Position numbers and translations under genes: made by a program. A DNA stretch of 16,973 bases, from positions 1 to 16,973 of the forward strand of contig JAAFHD010000028.1 in NCBI GenBank assembly GCA_013298245.1, written 5' to 3'. The notes beneath the pieces are model-generated. The model ran no database searches. It saw only the letters and a list, made by a program, of their open reading frames with translations, and was not told the DNA's origin. This DNA comes from Alphaproteobacteria bacterium (GTDB taxonomy: Bacteria > Pseudomonadota > Alphaproteobacteria > Acetobacterales > Acetobacteraceae). Shown one piece after another: positions 7,692 to 14,361 of this stretch; position 1 is the first letter of the stretch; each line of letters starts with the position of its first letter.

Positions 7692-7706
7692 TGCCGCAAA
7701 GCGGCA
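7692..7706. promoter_or_regulatory. Perfect palindrome in the divergent intergenic region
   Basis: TGCCGC-AAA-GCGGCA forms a perfect 6-bp inverted repeat around AAA. It lies about 40 bases before the SIS-domain gene and 80 bases before the divergent glycosyltransferase start. It could be an operator for both operons or a leader hairpin. The rest of 7612-7747 shows no confident promoter hexamers by eye. Confidence 0.35.
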
Positions 7707-7738
7707 CGCAGGTTTCCCGCGTAATGACCCAGGGTGGC

Positions 7739-7743
7739 AAGGA
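7739..7743 (+). promoter_or_regulatory. Ribosome binding site deciding the SIS-domain gene start
   Basis: AAGGA lies four bases before the ATG at 7748. The in-frame ATG at 7724 has no purine-rich site before it, so 7748 is taken as the start. Confidence 0.6.
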
Positions 7744-7747
7744 AGAC

Positions 7748-8350
7748 ATGACATCGTTCAGCAAGGAATTCATTGGCGAAACGATCACCATCCTGGGCGC
7801 CATCGCGCCCGAGGGGATCGAGGCCATGGCCACCACACTGGCCGCTGTGCGTGATGGCGGCGGGCGGCTGTTCATCCTGGGCGTGGGTGGTTCGGCCGGC
7901 CATGCGGGGCATGCGGTGAATGATTTCCGCAAGCTTTGCGGCTTCGAGGCCTATGCGCCGACCGATAATGTCTCCGAACTGACCGCGCGCACCAATGATG
8001 AAGGCTGGGAGACAACCTTCTCCGCCTGGCTGCGCGGCAGCCGGATCGGGCCGAAGGACGGGCTGTTGATCTTTTCCGTGGGTGGGGGCGACAAGGCGCG
8101 CAACATCTCCGCCAATATCGTCGCTGCCATCGATGTGGCGAAATCGGTCGGTGCGAAGGTGACCGGCATCGTCGGCCGTGATGGCGGTTATACGGCCGCT
8201 GCCGGTGACGCCGTGGTGGTGGTGCCGCCCCTCTTCCCCGAGCGTATCACGCCCCACACCGAGGGCCTGGCCGCCGTGGTCTGGCACCTGCTGGTGACCC
8301 ACCCCGCGCTGAAGGCGGCGGCGACGAAATGGGAATCCGCCGTTCGGTGA
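7748..8350 (+). CDS. SIS-domain sugar-phosphate isomerase (GmhA-like)
   Basis: The 200-residue protein is one SIS domain, the fold of phosphosugar isomerases. FILGVGGSAGHAGHAVNDF (42-60) is the phosphate-binding loop of GmhA-type enzymes, and KDGLLIFSVGGGDKARNIS (103-121) is the second sugar-phosphate loop. The C-terminal helix PHTEGLAAVVWHLLVTHP (169-186) carries Glu172 and His180. GmhA converts sedoheptulose-7-phosphate to D-glycero-D-manno-heptose-7-phosphate. The second loop reads SVGGGD rather than the textbook STSGNS, and the catalytic Glu/His spacing in the last helix differs, so this is a divergent subfamily and the substrate is not certain. It is the first gene of the rightward operon, followed by a GmhB-type phosphatase whose start overlaps its end. 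The heptose role is inferred from its neighbours. Confidence 0.8.
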   Translation: MTSFSKEFIGETITILGAIAPEGIEAMATTLAAVRDGGGRLFILGVGGSAGHAGHAVNDFRKLCGFEAYAPTDNVSELTARTNDEGWETTFSAWLRGSRIGPKDGLLIFSVGGGDKARNISANIVAAIDVAKSVGAKVTGIVGRDGGYTAAAGDAVVVVPPLFPERITPHTEGLAAVVWHLLVTHPALKAAATKWESAVR

Positions 8351-8883
8351 GGCGCGCTGTCTTCCTTGACCGCGACGGCGTGCTGAACGCCGCCTTGCTG
8401 GACGCCAAGGGCGGGCCGGTCCCGCCGCGCACAAAGGCCGAATTCGCCATGCTGCCCGGCGTGGCGGAAGCCTGCGCCGCGCTGCGGCAGGCAGGCTTCC
8501 TGCTGATCGGCTGCACCAACCAGCCCGATATCGCGCGTGGCACCACGCCGCGTGAATTTGTGGACTGGGTCAACCAATCCGTCATGGCCGCCGCCGGCCT
8601 GGATGAGATGCGCGTCTGCCCGCATGACGACGCCGACCAATGCCATTGCCGCAAACCCAAGCCCGGCATGCTGACCGATGCCGCGGCCCAGCACGGCATC
8701 GACCTGTCCCGCAGCTGGATGGTCGGTGACCGCTGGCGCGATTGCGCCGCCGGCACAGCCGCCGGTTGCAAGACACTCTTCATCAACAGGGGCTATGCGG
8801 AACGCGGCCCGGAACTTAAACCGCACGCGGTCGTGACAGGCTTGCCCGAAGCCGCCGCCATTATCCTGAAGGACAGCCCATGA
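8329..8883 (+). CDS. HAD-IIIA phosphatase, GmhB-like (heptose bisphosphate phosphatase)
   Basis: The 184-residue protein has HAD motif I FLDRDGVLN (12-20) with nucleophile Asp14 and acid Asp16, motif II CTNQPDIARG (62-71), the Lys of CRKPKPGM (107-114), and motif IV MVGDRWRDC (131-139). Cys97, His99, Cys105 and Cys107 reproduce the structural zinc site (CxH...CxC) found in GmhB and the HisB phosphatase. GmhB removes the C7 phosphate from heptose-1,7-bisphosphate. With an HddA-type kinase in the same operon, this is the expected role. The ATG at 8329 overlaps the SIS gene by 22 bases. An in-frame GTG at 8347 would instead give a 4-base GTGA overlap and a product six residues shorter, and the choice is open. 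Confidence 0.87.
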   Translation: MGIRRSVRRAVFLDRDGVLNAALLDAKGGPVPPRTKAEFAMLPGVAEACAALRQAGFLLIGCTNQPDIARGTTPREFVDWVNQSVMAAAGLDEMRVCPHDDADQCHCRKPKPGMLTDAAAQHGIDLSRSWMVGDRWRDCAAGTAAGCKTLFINRGYAERGPELKPHAVVTGLPEAAAIILKDSP

Positions 8884-9596
8884 TCACCATCAATGACCTC
8901 AAGGTCGATATCTACGCCGATGGCGCGGACCGCAACGCGATGGCCGCGGCCGCCAAGAACCCGCTGGTGAAGGGCTTCACCACCAACCCGACGCTGACCC
9001 GCAAGGCCGGCGTGACCGACTACGCCGCCTTCGGCCAGGAACTGGCCCAAGCCTTCCCGGCCTACCCGATCAGCTTCGAAGTGATCGCCGATGACCTGCC
9101 GGAGATGGATCGCCAGGCCCGGCTGATCGCCAGCTGGGGCAAGAATGTCTTCGTGAAGCTGCCGGTGATGACCACCAAGCGCGAAAGCGTGGTGCCGCTG
9201 CTGGCACCGCTGGCCGCCGCCGGCGTGCAATGCAACGTGACCGCGCTGTTCACGCTGGACCAGGTGCGCGCGGTGTCGGCAGCACTTGGCAATGCGGTGC
9301 CGTCCTTCATTTCCGTCTTTGCCGGCCGCCTGGCCGATGCCGGCATCGACCCGCTGCCCATCATGCGCGAATCGGTCGCGATCATGCGCGGCGCCGACAA
9401 GCAGAAGCTGATCTGGGCCTCGCCGCGCGAAGTGCTGAACGCGGTGCAGGCGCATGATGTGGGCTGCCACGTCATCACCATGACCAACGACCTGATCGCC
9501 AAGCTGCCGACGCTGGGCAAGGACCCGGTGCAGTTCAGCTGGGAGACGGTGAAGATGTTCCACGACGACGCGCAGGGCGCTGGCTTCAAGCTGTAA
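8880..9596 (+). CDS. Transaldolase-family protein
   Basis: The 238-residue protein is a short transaldolase/fructose-6-phosphate-aldolase-type TIM barrel. Visible motifs are IYADGAD (11-17) with the conserved first-strand Asp, VKGFTTNPTL (30-39), NVFVKLPV (89-96) with Lys93 as the Schiff-base lysine, NVTALFT (119-125), SVFAGRLADAGIDP (145-158) and IWASPRE (178-184). Transaldolase moves a dihydroxyacetone unit between sugar phosphates; from fructose-6-phosphate and erythrose-4-phosphate it yields sedoheptulose-7-phosphate, the substrate of GmhA. Its place between GmhB-like and epimerase genes argues for a dedicated role in supplying the sugar precursor rather than in the pentose phosphate pathway. 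GAAGGA (8868-8873) is a good ribosome site and the start overlaps the previous stop as ATGA. Aldolase rather than transferase activity cannot be excluded. Confidence 0.88.
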   Translation: MITINDLKVDIYADGADRNAMAAAAKNPLVKGFTTNPTLTRKAGVTDYAAFGQELAQAFPAYPISFEVIADDLPEMDRQARLIASWGKNVFVKLPVMTTKRESVVPLLAPLAAAGVQCNVTALFTLDQVRAVSAALGNAVPSFISVFAGRLADAGIDPLPIMRESVAIMRGADKQKLIWASPREVLNAVQAHDVGCHVITMTNDLIAKLPTLGKDPVQFSWETVKMFHDDAQGAGFKL

Positions 9597-9601
9597 TCAC
9601 C

Positions 9602-10558
9602 ATGAAAATCCTGGTCACCGGCGCCGCCGGCTTCATCGGCAGCAACCTGACCGACGCCTTGCTGGCGGGCGGGCACCAAGTGGTGGGGTATGACAACCTC
9701 TCCACCGGCATGCCGCGTTTTCTGGAAGGTGCCCGGGCACAGCCTGGCTTCCGCTTCGTGCAGGGCGACCTGCTGGACATGGACGCGATCTCGGCCGCGA
9801 TGGTGGGTGTGGACGCCGTGTTCCACCTGGCCGCCAACGCCGATGTGCGCTTCGGCACCGACCACCCGCGCCGGGACCTCGAGCAGAACGCGATCGCGAC
9901 GCAGAACGTGCTGGAAGCGATGCGCGCGCATGGCGTGAAGCGCATCCTGTTTTCCTCCACCGGCAGCGTCTATGGCGAAGCGAAGGTTTTCCCGACCCCA
10001 GAGGACGGGCCTTTCCCGGTGCAGACCTCGCTCTACGGCATGTCGAAAGTGGCCGCCGAAGGCCTGATTTCCGCCTATGCCGAAGGCTTCGGCTTCCACG
10101 CCACGGTGTTCCGTTTCGTGTCCATCCTGGGGCCGCGCTACACGCATGGCCATGTCTTCGATTTCGCGAAGAAGCTGCTGGCGGACCCTTCGGTTCTGCC
10201 GGTGCTGGGCGATGGCAAGCAGCAGAAATCCTATCTGCATGTGGATGATTGCGTCGCCGCGATGCTGCTGGCGCTGGAACGCGCGCCCGCACCTTATGGC
10301 GTGTATAATCTGGGCCAGGATCACTGGTGCCGCGTGAATGACAGCATCGGCTGGATCACCGCCGAGATGGGCGTCACACCGCGCCTGGAATACACCGGCG
10401 GCGCGCGCGGCTGGATCGGCGACAATCCCTTCATCTTCCTGGACTGCTCGCGCATGCGCGCCCTGGGCTGGGCGCCGCGCGTCAAGATCGAGGATGGCGT
10501 GCGTGAAACCCTGCGCTGGCTGATCGCCAATCGCTGGACATTGGACAGCCGCGCATGA
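9602..10558 (+). CDS. NAD-dependent NDP-sugar epimerase/dehydratase (extended SDR)
   Basis: The 318-residue protein is an extended short-chain dehydrogenase. ILVTGAAGFIGSNL (3-16) gives the GxxGxxG NAD-binding loop, HLAANADVRFG (75-85) the typical strand-4 region, FSSTGSVYGE (117-126) the catalytic Ser/Thr, and YGMSK (145-149) the catalytic Tyr and Lys. KSYLHVDDCVAAMLLAL (209-225) is the usual substrate-side segment. The overall look is of UDP-glucose-4-epimerase-type enzymes, and the length is normal. In this operon the likely substrate is the NDP-heptose, changed at C4 or a nearby carbon, but 4,6-dehydration or action on a hexose donor is equally possible. The start lies five bases after the transaldolase stop. 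Confidence 0.87.
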   Translation: MKILVTGAAGFIGSNLTDALLAGGHQVVGYDNLSTGMPRFLEGARAQPGFRFVQGDLLDMDAISAAMVGVDAVFHLAANADVRFGTDHPRRDLEQNAIATQNVLEAMRAHGVKRILFSSTGSVYGEAKVFPTPEDGPFPVQTSLYGMSKVAAEGLISAYAEGFGFHATVFRFVSILGPRYTHGHVFDFAKKLLADPSVLPVLGDGKQQKSYLHVDDCVAAMLLALERAPAPYGVYNLGQDHWCRVNDSIGWITAEMGVTPRLEYTGGARGWIGDNPFIFLDCSRMRALGWAPRVKIEDGVRETLRWLIANRWTLDSRA

Positions 10559-11724
10559 CCGACACCCGCGCCTGGTTGGCCGAAACCCTGGATGCCGCGC
10601 GCATCCGCGCCATGCAGCACAGCACCTGCGCCATGCTGGACAAGGCCGCGGCCGAGGGGCGTTTGCTCATCATCGGCAGCGCGCTTCTGCCCATGCGCAT
10701 CATGCGCGCGGTGCGGCAGGGCGGCGGCCGCGTCGCCGCCATGGTCGAATACGCGCCCCGCTTCTGGGGCCGCGACGCCGAGGGCGTGCCCGTGCTCTCG
10801 CTGGACGACGCCCTGGCGCTGACCGGCCCGGACCCGGTGGTGCTGGTCGGTATCTGGTCGCCGCATCACGTCCATGCCGATACGGTCGCCTGGCTGGCGA
10901 CGCGCGGCATCACGCGCATCCTGCCGGTGATGGCTGCCTTCTGGCGCTGGGGTGCCGCGCTTGGCGAACACTACCAGCTCTCCGGCCCCGAACCTTTGGT
11001 CGCTGCGGCATCGCGCATCATGGCCGTCCACGACCGCCTGGCGGATGCCGACAGCAAGCGCCACTACGCCGCCGACCTGGCCTGGCGCCTGGCCTTCGAC
11101 CACGCGGCACTGCCCGAACCCCGCCCCGAAGCCATCTATTTCGACCGCGCGCTGATGCGCCTGCCGGATGACGCCGTGGTGGTCGATGGCGGCGCTTTTT
11201 CCGGCGATGCGCTGGAGCATTTCCTGCGCTGGCACGGTCCGCGCTTCGGCCGTTTCCACGCCTTCGAACCTGACCCGATTTCCTTCGCCAAGCTGACCCA
11301 ATACCGCGACCGCCTGCCGCCCGCGGTGGCCGCGCAAGTCACCCTGCATCAGGCCGGCATCGGTGCCGCAGCGGGCGAATTGCGCCTGGACCCATCCGGC
11401 ACGCCCGGCACCATCACCGGCGGCAGCGGCAGCGTCGTCGTGCCCTGCGTCACGCTGGACGCCGCACTCGCCGGCGAGCGCGTCGATTGCATCAAGCTCG
11501 ACACCGAAGGCCAGGAACACCCGGTGCTGGATGGCGCCGCGGCCATCATCGCGCGCCACCAGCCGGCGCTGTCCATCTCCATCTACCACAAGCCCGATGA
11601 CATCGTGACACTGCCCGAACGCGCCATCGCCGCCCTGCCGGATGCCGCGCTGCATGTGCGCAGCCACGACCATGACGGCATCGACCTGGTGCTGACCGCC
11701 GTGCCCCGGAGATTCCAGCCATGA
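10555..11724 (+). CDS. FkbM-family methyltransferase with N-terminal Rossmann-like domain
   Basis: The 389-residue protein has two parts. Residues 205-385 form an FkbM-type SAM-dependent methyltransferase: motif I VVDGGAFSGD (209-218), the acidic FHAFEPDP (234-241) that would hold the SAM ribose, and DCIKLDTEGQE (311-321), the family's signature. FkbM enzymes usually O-methylate hydroxyls of sugars or polyketides. Residues 30-145 look like a separate nucleotide-binding-type domain: RLLIIGSALLPMRIMRAV, then VAAMVEYAPRFWG, GVPVLSLDDAL and VVLVGIWSPHHV. This resembles the N-terminal Rossmann segment found in some sugar-modifying enzymes and is not part of the basic FkbM domain. The start overlaps the epimerase stop as ATGA. 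O-methylation of the NDP-heptose or the finished glycan is inferred. Confidence 0.85.
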   Translation: MTDTRAWLAETLDAARIRAMQHSTCAMLDKAAAEGRLLIIGSALLPMRIMRAVRQGGGRVAAMVEYAPRFWGRDAEGVPVLSLDDALALTGPDPVVLVGIWSPHHVHADTVAWLATRGITRILPVMAAFWRWGAALGEHYQLSGPEPLVAAASRIMAVHDRLADADSKRHYAADLAWRLAFDHAALPEPRPEAIYFDRALMRLPDDAVVVDGGAFSGDALEHFLRWHGPRFGRFHAFEPDPISFAKLTQYRDRLPPAVAAQVTLHQAGIGAAAGELRLDPSGTPGTITGGSGSVVVPCVTLDAALAGERVDCIKLDTEGQEHPVLDGAAAIIARHQPALSISIYHKPDDIVTLPERAIAALPDAALHVRSHDHDGIDLVLTAVPRRFQP

Positions 11725-12704
11725 TCGTCACCCGCAGCCCCTTGCGCATCTCCGTCGGCGGCGGCGGCACCGACCTGCCGTCCTATTACGAAAAGCGCGA
11801 GGGATTCCTGGTCGCGATGGCGATCCAGGCGCATGTCTATGTCTCCGTCCAGCGCACGCTGGAGCAGGGCATCCTGCTGAAATACTCGCGCATCGAACGG
11901 CCGCAGAAGGTGGCTGGCATTGAACACCCGATCATCCGCGAATCCCTGAACGAATTGGGCCTCGGCCACGAAACCGCGCTGGAAGTGACCTCGGTCGCCG
12001 ACATCCCCGCCGGCACCGGGCTTGGCAGTTCCGGCAGCTTCACGACCGCGCTGATGCTGGCGCTGTCGGCTTTGCGCGGCGCGCCCATGACGACGGAAGA
12101 AGTCGCCGCCAGCGCCTGCCGCATTGAACTGGACCGCCTGGGCGAGCCCATCGGCAAGCAGGACCAATACATCGCCGCCTATGGTGGCCTGACCGGCTTC
12201 CATTTCCGCACGGACGGCCGCGTCGATGTCGAACGCATCGAACTGCCCGCCGAAACCCACGCCCGCCTGCAATCCCACACGCTGATGTTCTTCACCGGCC
12301 GCACCCGCAGCGCTGGCGAAATCCTCGCCCAACAGGATGCCGCATCGAAGGCGATGGACGCCGGCATGCTGTCCAACCTGGACCGCGTGAAGGCCATGGG
12401 CTTCGAAATCCGCGACGCGCTGCTGGCCGGCCGCCTGGACCGCTGGGGCGAGATCATGCGCGAACACTGGGAAGCCAAGAAAAAGCGCTCCTCCGGCATG
12501 TCCAGCCCGCAGATCGATGGCTGGTATGACCTGGCGATGCGCTCCGGCGCCATCGGCGGCAAGCTGGTCGGTGCGGGCGGCGGTGGCTTCCTGCTGTTCC
12601 ACGCCCATGACCCGGACCAGCTGCGCGCCGCCATGACCGGTGCTGGCCTGAAGGAAGTGCCGCTGCGGCTGCAACCGCAGGGCACCACCATCATCGCGCA
12701 ATGA
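11721..12704 (+). CDS. hddA: GHMP kinase, D-glycero-D-manno-heptose-7-phosphate kinase type
   Basis: The 327-residue protein starts IVTRSPLRISVGGGGTDLPS (2-21), which is characteristic of the HddA branch of GHMP kinases, and has the ATP loop IPAGTGLGSSGSFTTAL (95-111). It also has IGKQDQYIAAYGG (144-156), shared with heptose and fucose kinases, and the C-terminal motif GGKLVGAGGGGFLLF (279-293). The length matches HddA (about 330-350). HddA phosphorylates heptose-7-phosphate at the anomeric carbon to the alpha-1,7-bisphosphate, the entry to GDP-heptose. Neighbouring GmhB-like phosphatase and nucleotidyltransferase genes support this. GGAG (11708-11711) precedes the ATG by nine bases, and the start overlaps the FkbM stop as ATGA. 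Kinases for related 1-phosphorylated sugars share these motifs, so the exact sugar is inferred. Confidence 0.88.
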   Translation: MIVTRSPLRISVGGGGTDLPSYYEKREGFLVAMAIQAHVYVSVQRTLEQGILLKYSRIERPQKVAGIEHPIIRESLNELGLGHETALEVTSVADIPAGTGLGSSGSFTTALMLALSALRGAPMTTEEVAASACRIELDRLGEPIGKQDQYIAAYGGLTGFHFRTDGRVDVERIELPAETHARLQSHTLMFFTGRTRSAGEILAQQDAASKAMDAGMLSNLDRVKAMGFEIRDALLAGRLDRWGEIMREHWEAKKKRSSGMSSPQIDGWYDLAMRSGAIGGKLVGAGGGGFLLFHAHDPDQLRAAMTGAGLKEVPLRLQPQGTTIIAQ

Positions 12705-13414
12705 GCCTGCCGGACCTGGCATTGCTGGCCGGCGGCATGGCGACCAGGCTCGGCGGCCTGGCGCAGGCCACGCCGAAGGTGCTGATGCCGGTCGCCGGCG
12801 AGCCCTTCCTGGCCCACCTGCTGCGCCACGCCCGCCGCCAGGGTTTTTCCCGCGTGGTGCTGTGCCTGGGCCACCTGGCCGAACAGGTGGAAGATTTTCT
12901 GCAAGCGCAACCGGGCTTCGGCCTCGACATCATGATCAGCCACGAAGGGCCTGCGCGGCGCGGCACCGGTGGCGCGCTGCGGCACGCGCTGCGGCTGCTG
13001 TCGGACCCCTTCTTCCTGGGTTATGGCGACAGCCTTTTGCCGCTGGATGCACGCGCCGCACATGCCGCCTTCCTGGCCGCCGACCAACCCGCGCTGATGA
13101 CCGTGCTGCACAACCGCGACCAATGGGATGCCTCGAACGTCATCTTCCAGGACGGCATGGTCCGCGCGCACGACAAGGCGGTGCACGGCCAGCCGGGCGT
13201 CGAATGGATCGACGCCGGCGTCACGGTGTTCCGCCACGCGCCGGTCGCGGAATGGCCCGAAGCGGACCCGTGGGAACTCTCGGCGTTGACCGGCGCGCTG
13301 GCGCGCCAGGGGCAGTTGGCCGGCCACCTGGTGCATGAACGCTTCCGCGAAATCGGCCGCCCCGAAACACTCGCCGAAACAGATGCCTGGCTGCGCGCGC
13401 AACATTCGCCATGA
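12701..13414 (+). CDS. Sugar-1-phosphate nucleotidyltransferase (HddC-like)
   Basis: The 237-residue protein is an NTP-transferase of the sugar-nucleotidyltransferase fold. LALLAGGMATRL (6-17) is the glycine-rich signature, TPKVLMPVAGEPFL follows with the Lys that holds the sugar phosphate, FLGYGDSLLPLD gives the first metal Asp, and WIDAGVTVF the second. The signature reads AGGMATRL rather than AGGxGTRL, a variant seen in part of the family. Its length and place directly after an HddA-type kinase (ATGA overlap) suggest it couples heptose-1-phosphate to a nucleotide. HddC uses GTP, but the base is not readable here. It closes the rightward operon, and no hairpin-T terminator is seen in the 32-base gap that follows. 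Confidence 0.87.
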   Translation: MSLPDLALLAGGMATRLGGLAQATPKVLMPVAGEPFLAHLLRHARRQGFSRVVLCLGHLAEQVEDFLQAQPGFGLDIMISHEGPARRGTGGALRHALRLLSDPFFLGYGDSLLPLDARAAHAAFLAADQPALMTVLHNRDQWDASNVIFQDGMVRAHDKAVHGQPGVEWIDAGVTVFRHAPVAEWPEADPWELSALTGALARQGQLAGHLVHERFREIGRPETLAETDAWLRAQHSP

Positions 13415-13446
13415 CGTCGCCATAAGCCTCATGCCATGATGCGCGC

Positions 13447-13695
13447 ATGCGACGCCTGCTGATCCTGACCCCGCTTCTCCTCGCCGCCTGCAACCCGGGT
13501 GGGCCGGGGTATTACGGCGCCCCTGGCTACCATGGCGGCCGCGGCTATCCGCCCGGCTATTATGGGCCGGGCGTGGTCTCGCCGCCCGTTCATGCGCCGT
13601 ATTATGCGCCGGGTGCTGTGATCACGCCGCAGCCCTCGCCCTATACGCCCTGGGGGCCAAGGCAGCGCCCCGCCGGCACCATGGGCGATCTCTAG
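13447..13695 (+). CDS. Small Gly/Pro/Tyr-rich lipoprotein
   Basis: The 82-residue product begins MRRLLILTPLLLAAC, a short signal with a lipobox (Leu12-Ala-Ala-Cys15), so it is predicted to be lipid-anchored after cleavage before Cys15. The rest is low complexity: GYYGAPGYHGGRGYPPGYYG and further Pro/Tyr/Gly segments, with no recognisable fold. The next stop is TAG (13693-13695), inside a CTAG palindrome that also holds the stop of the convergent DsbA-family gene. There is no clear ribosome site. Its function is unknown; similar small proteins are commonly annotated only as hypothetical lipoproteins. Codon bias matches its neighbours, which supports it being real. Confidence 0.7.
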   Translation: MRRLLILTPLLLAACNPGGPGYYGAPGYHGGRGYPPGYYGPGVVSPPVHAPYYAPGAVITPQPSPYTPWGPRQRPAGTMGDL

Positions 13696-14342
13696 CCGCC
13701 CAGCAGCCCCTTTTCCCGTAGCACCGCCTCCCCGCGCCGAAACGCCGCCGCCATCTGTTCGGCCGGCATCGCGCCACTGAACAGCACATGCCGCTCCAGC
13801 GCGAAGGTCGGCACGCCGGAAATGCCGGATTGGCGGAAGCCTGCATCGGTGGCGCGCACCGTCTCTGTGTCCTGCTCACCGGCCAGGTATTCGGCCGCAT
13901 CCGCCACGCCATGGGCGCGCCCGATGCGCGCCAGCACGGCCATGTCGCCGATATCCTCGCCATCCTGGAAATAGGCCTGGAAGATCGCCTCCTTCACCGC
14001 GATCTGCGCGCCATGCGCGGCCGCGCGCTGGATCAGCCGGTGGGCTGCCAGCGTGTTCGGCGTGCGCGCCTGGCGGTCCAGGTGGAATTCCAGCCCGGCC
14101 GCGGCGGCGGCCGCCGTCACCTGCGCATCCAGCTCGCGTGATCGCTCGATGCTGCCGAATTTGGCGGCGCGATATTCGGCGCGTGGCACGCCTTCGGCCG
14201 GCATGTCCGGGTTCAGCTGGAAGGGGTGGTAACGCAGTTCGGCCTGCCACCCCAGCTCGGCCAAGGCACCTTCCAGGTTGCGCTTGCCGATCCAGCACCA
14301 GGGGCAGATCGCGTCGGAGACGATGTCGATGCGGTATGTCAT
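13692..14342 (-). CDS. DsbA-family oxidoreductase (FrnE-like)
   Basis: The 216-residue protein has the FrnE/DsbA layout. It starts with a thioredoxin strand and active site DAICPWCWIGK (10-20; Cys13, Cys16), an inserted helical domain including FHLDRQARTPNTLAAHRLI (86-104), and the cis-proline loop SGVPTF (175-180; Pro178) near the end. No signal peptide is present, so it acts in the cytoplasm. FrnE relatives are thiol-disulphide oxidoreductases, while related proteins are 2-hydroxychromene-2-carboxylate isomerases. The intact CPWC favours redox activity. It lies 19 bases downstream of the acyl-CoA synthetase, probably in one transcript, and its stop overlaps the convergent lipoprotein stop in CTAG. 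Confidence 0.9.
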   Translation of the reverse strand: MTYRIDIVSDAICPWCWIGKRNLEGALAELGWQAELRYHPFQLNPDMPAEGVPRAEYRAAKFGSIERSRELDAQVTAAAAAAGLEFHLDRQARTPNTLAAHRLIQRAAAHGAQIAVKEAIFQAYFQDGEDIGDMAVLARIGRAHGVADAAEYLAGEQDTETVRATDAGFRQSGISGVPTFALERHVLFSGAMPAEQMAAAFRRGEAVLREKGLLGG

Positions 14343-14361
14343 GCGCGGTTTGTGGCACGAA

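Noticed and set aside
7612..7747. Extension of the SIS gene or of the GT2 gene into the divergent intergenic region
   Set aside because: Both frames stay open there, but the recognisable protein starts (7748 with AAGGA, 7611 with GAGAGA) and lack of homologous-looking sequence upstream favour the shorter forms.
9062..10324. Minus-strand open frame across the transaldolase and epimerase genes
   Set aside because: No recognisable motif and shadow-type composition; both plus-strand genes have full catalytic signatures.
12179..13432. Minus-strand open frame across the kinase and nucleotidyltransferase genes
   Set aside because: Antisense shadow of two well-supported genes.
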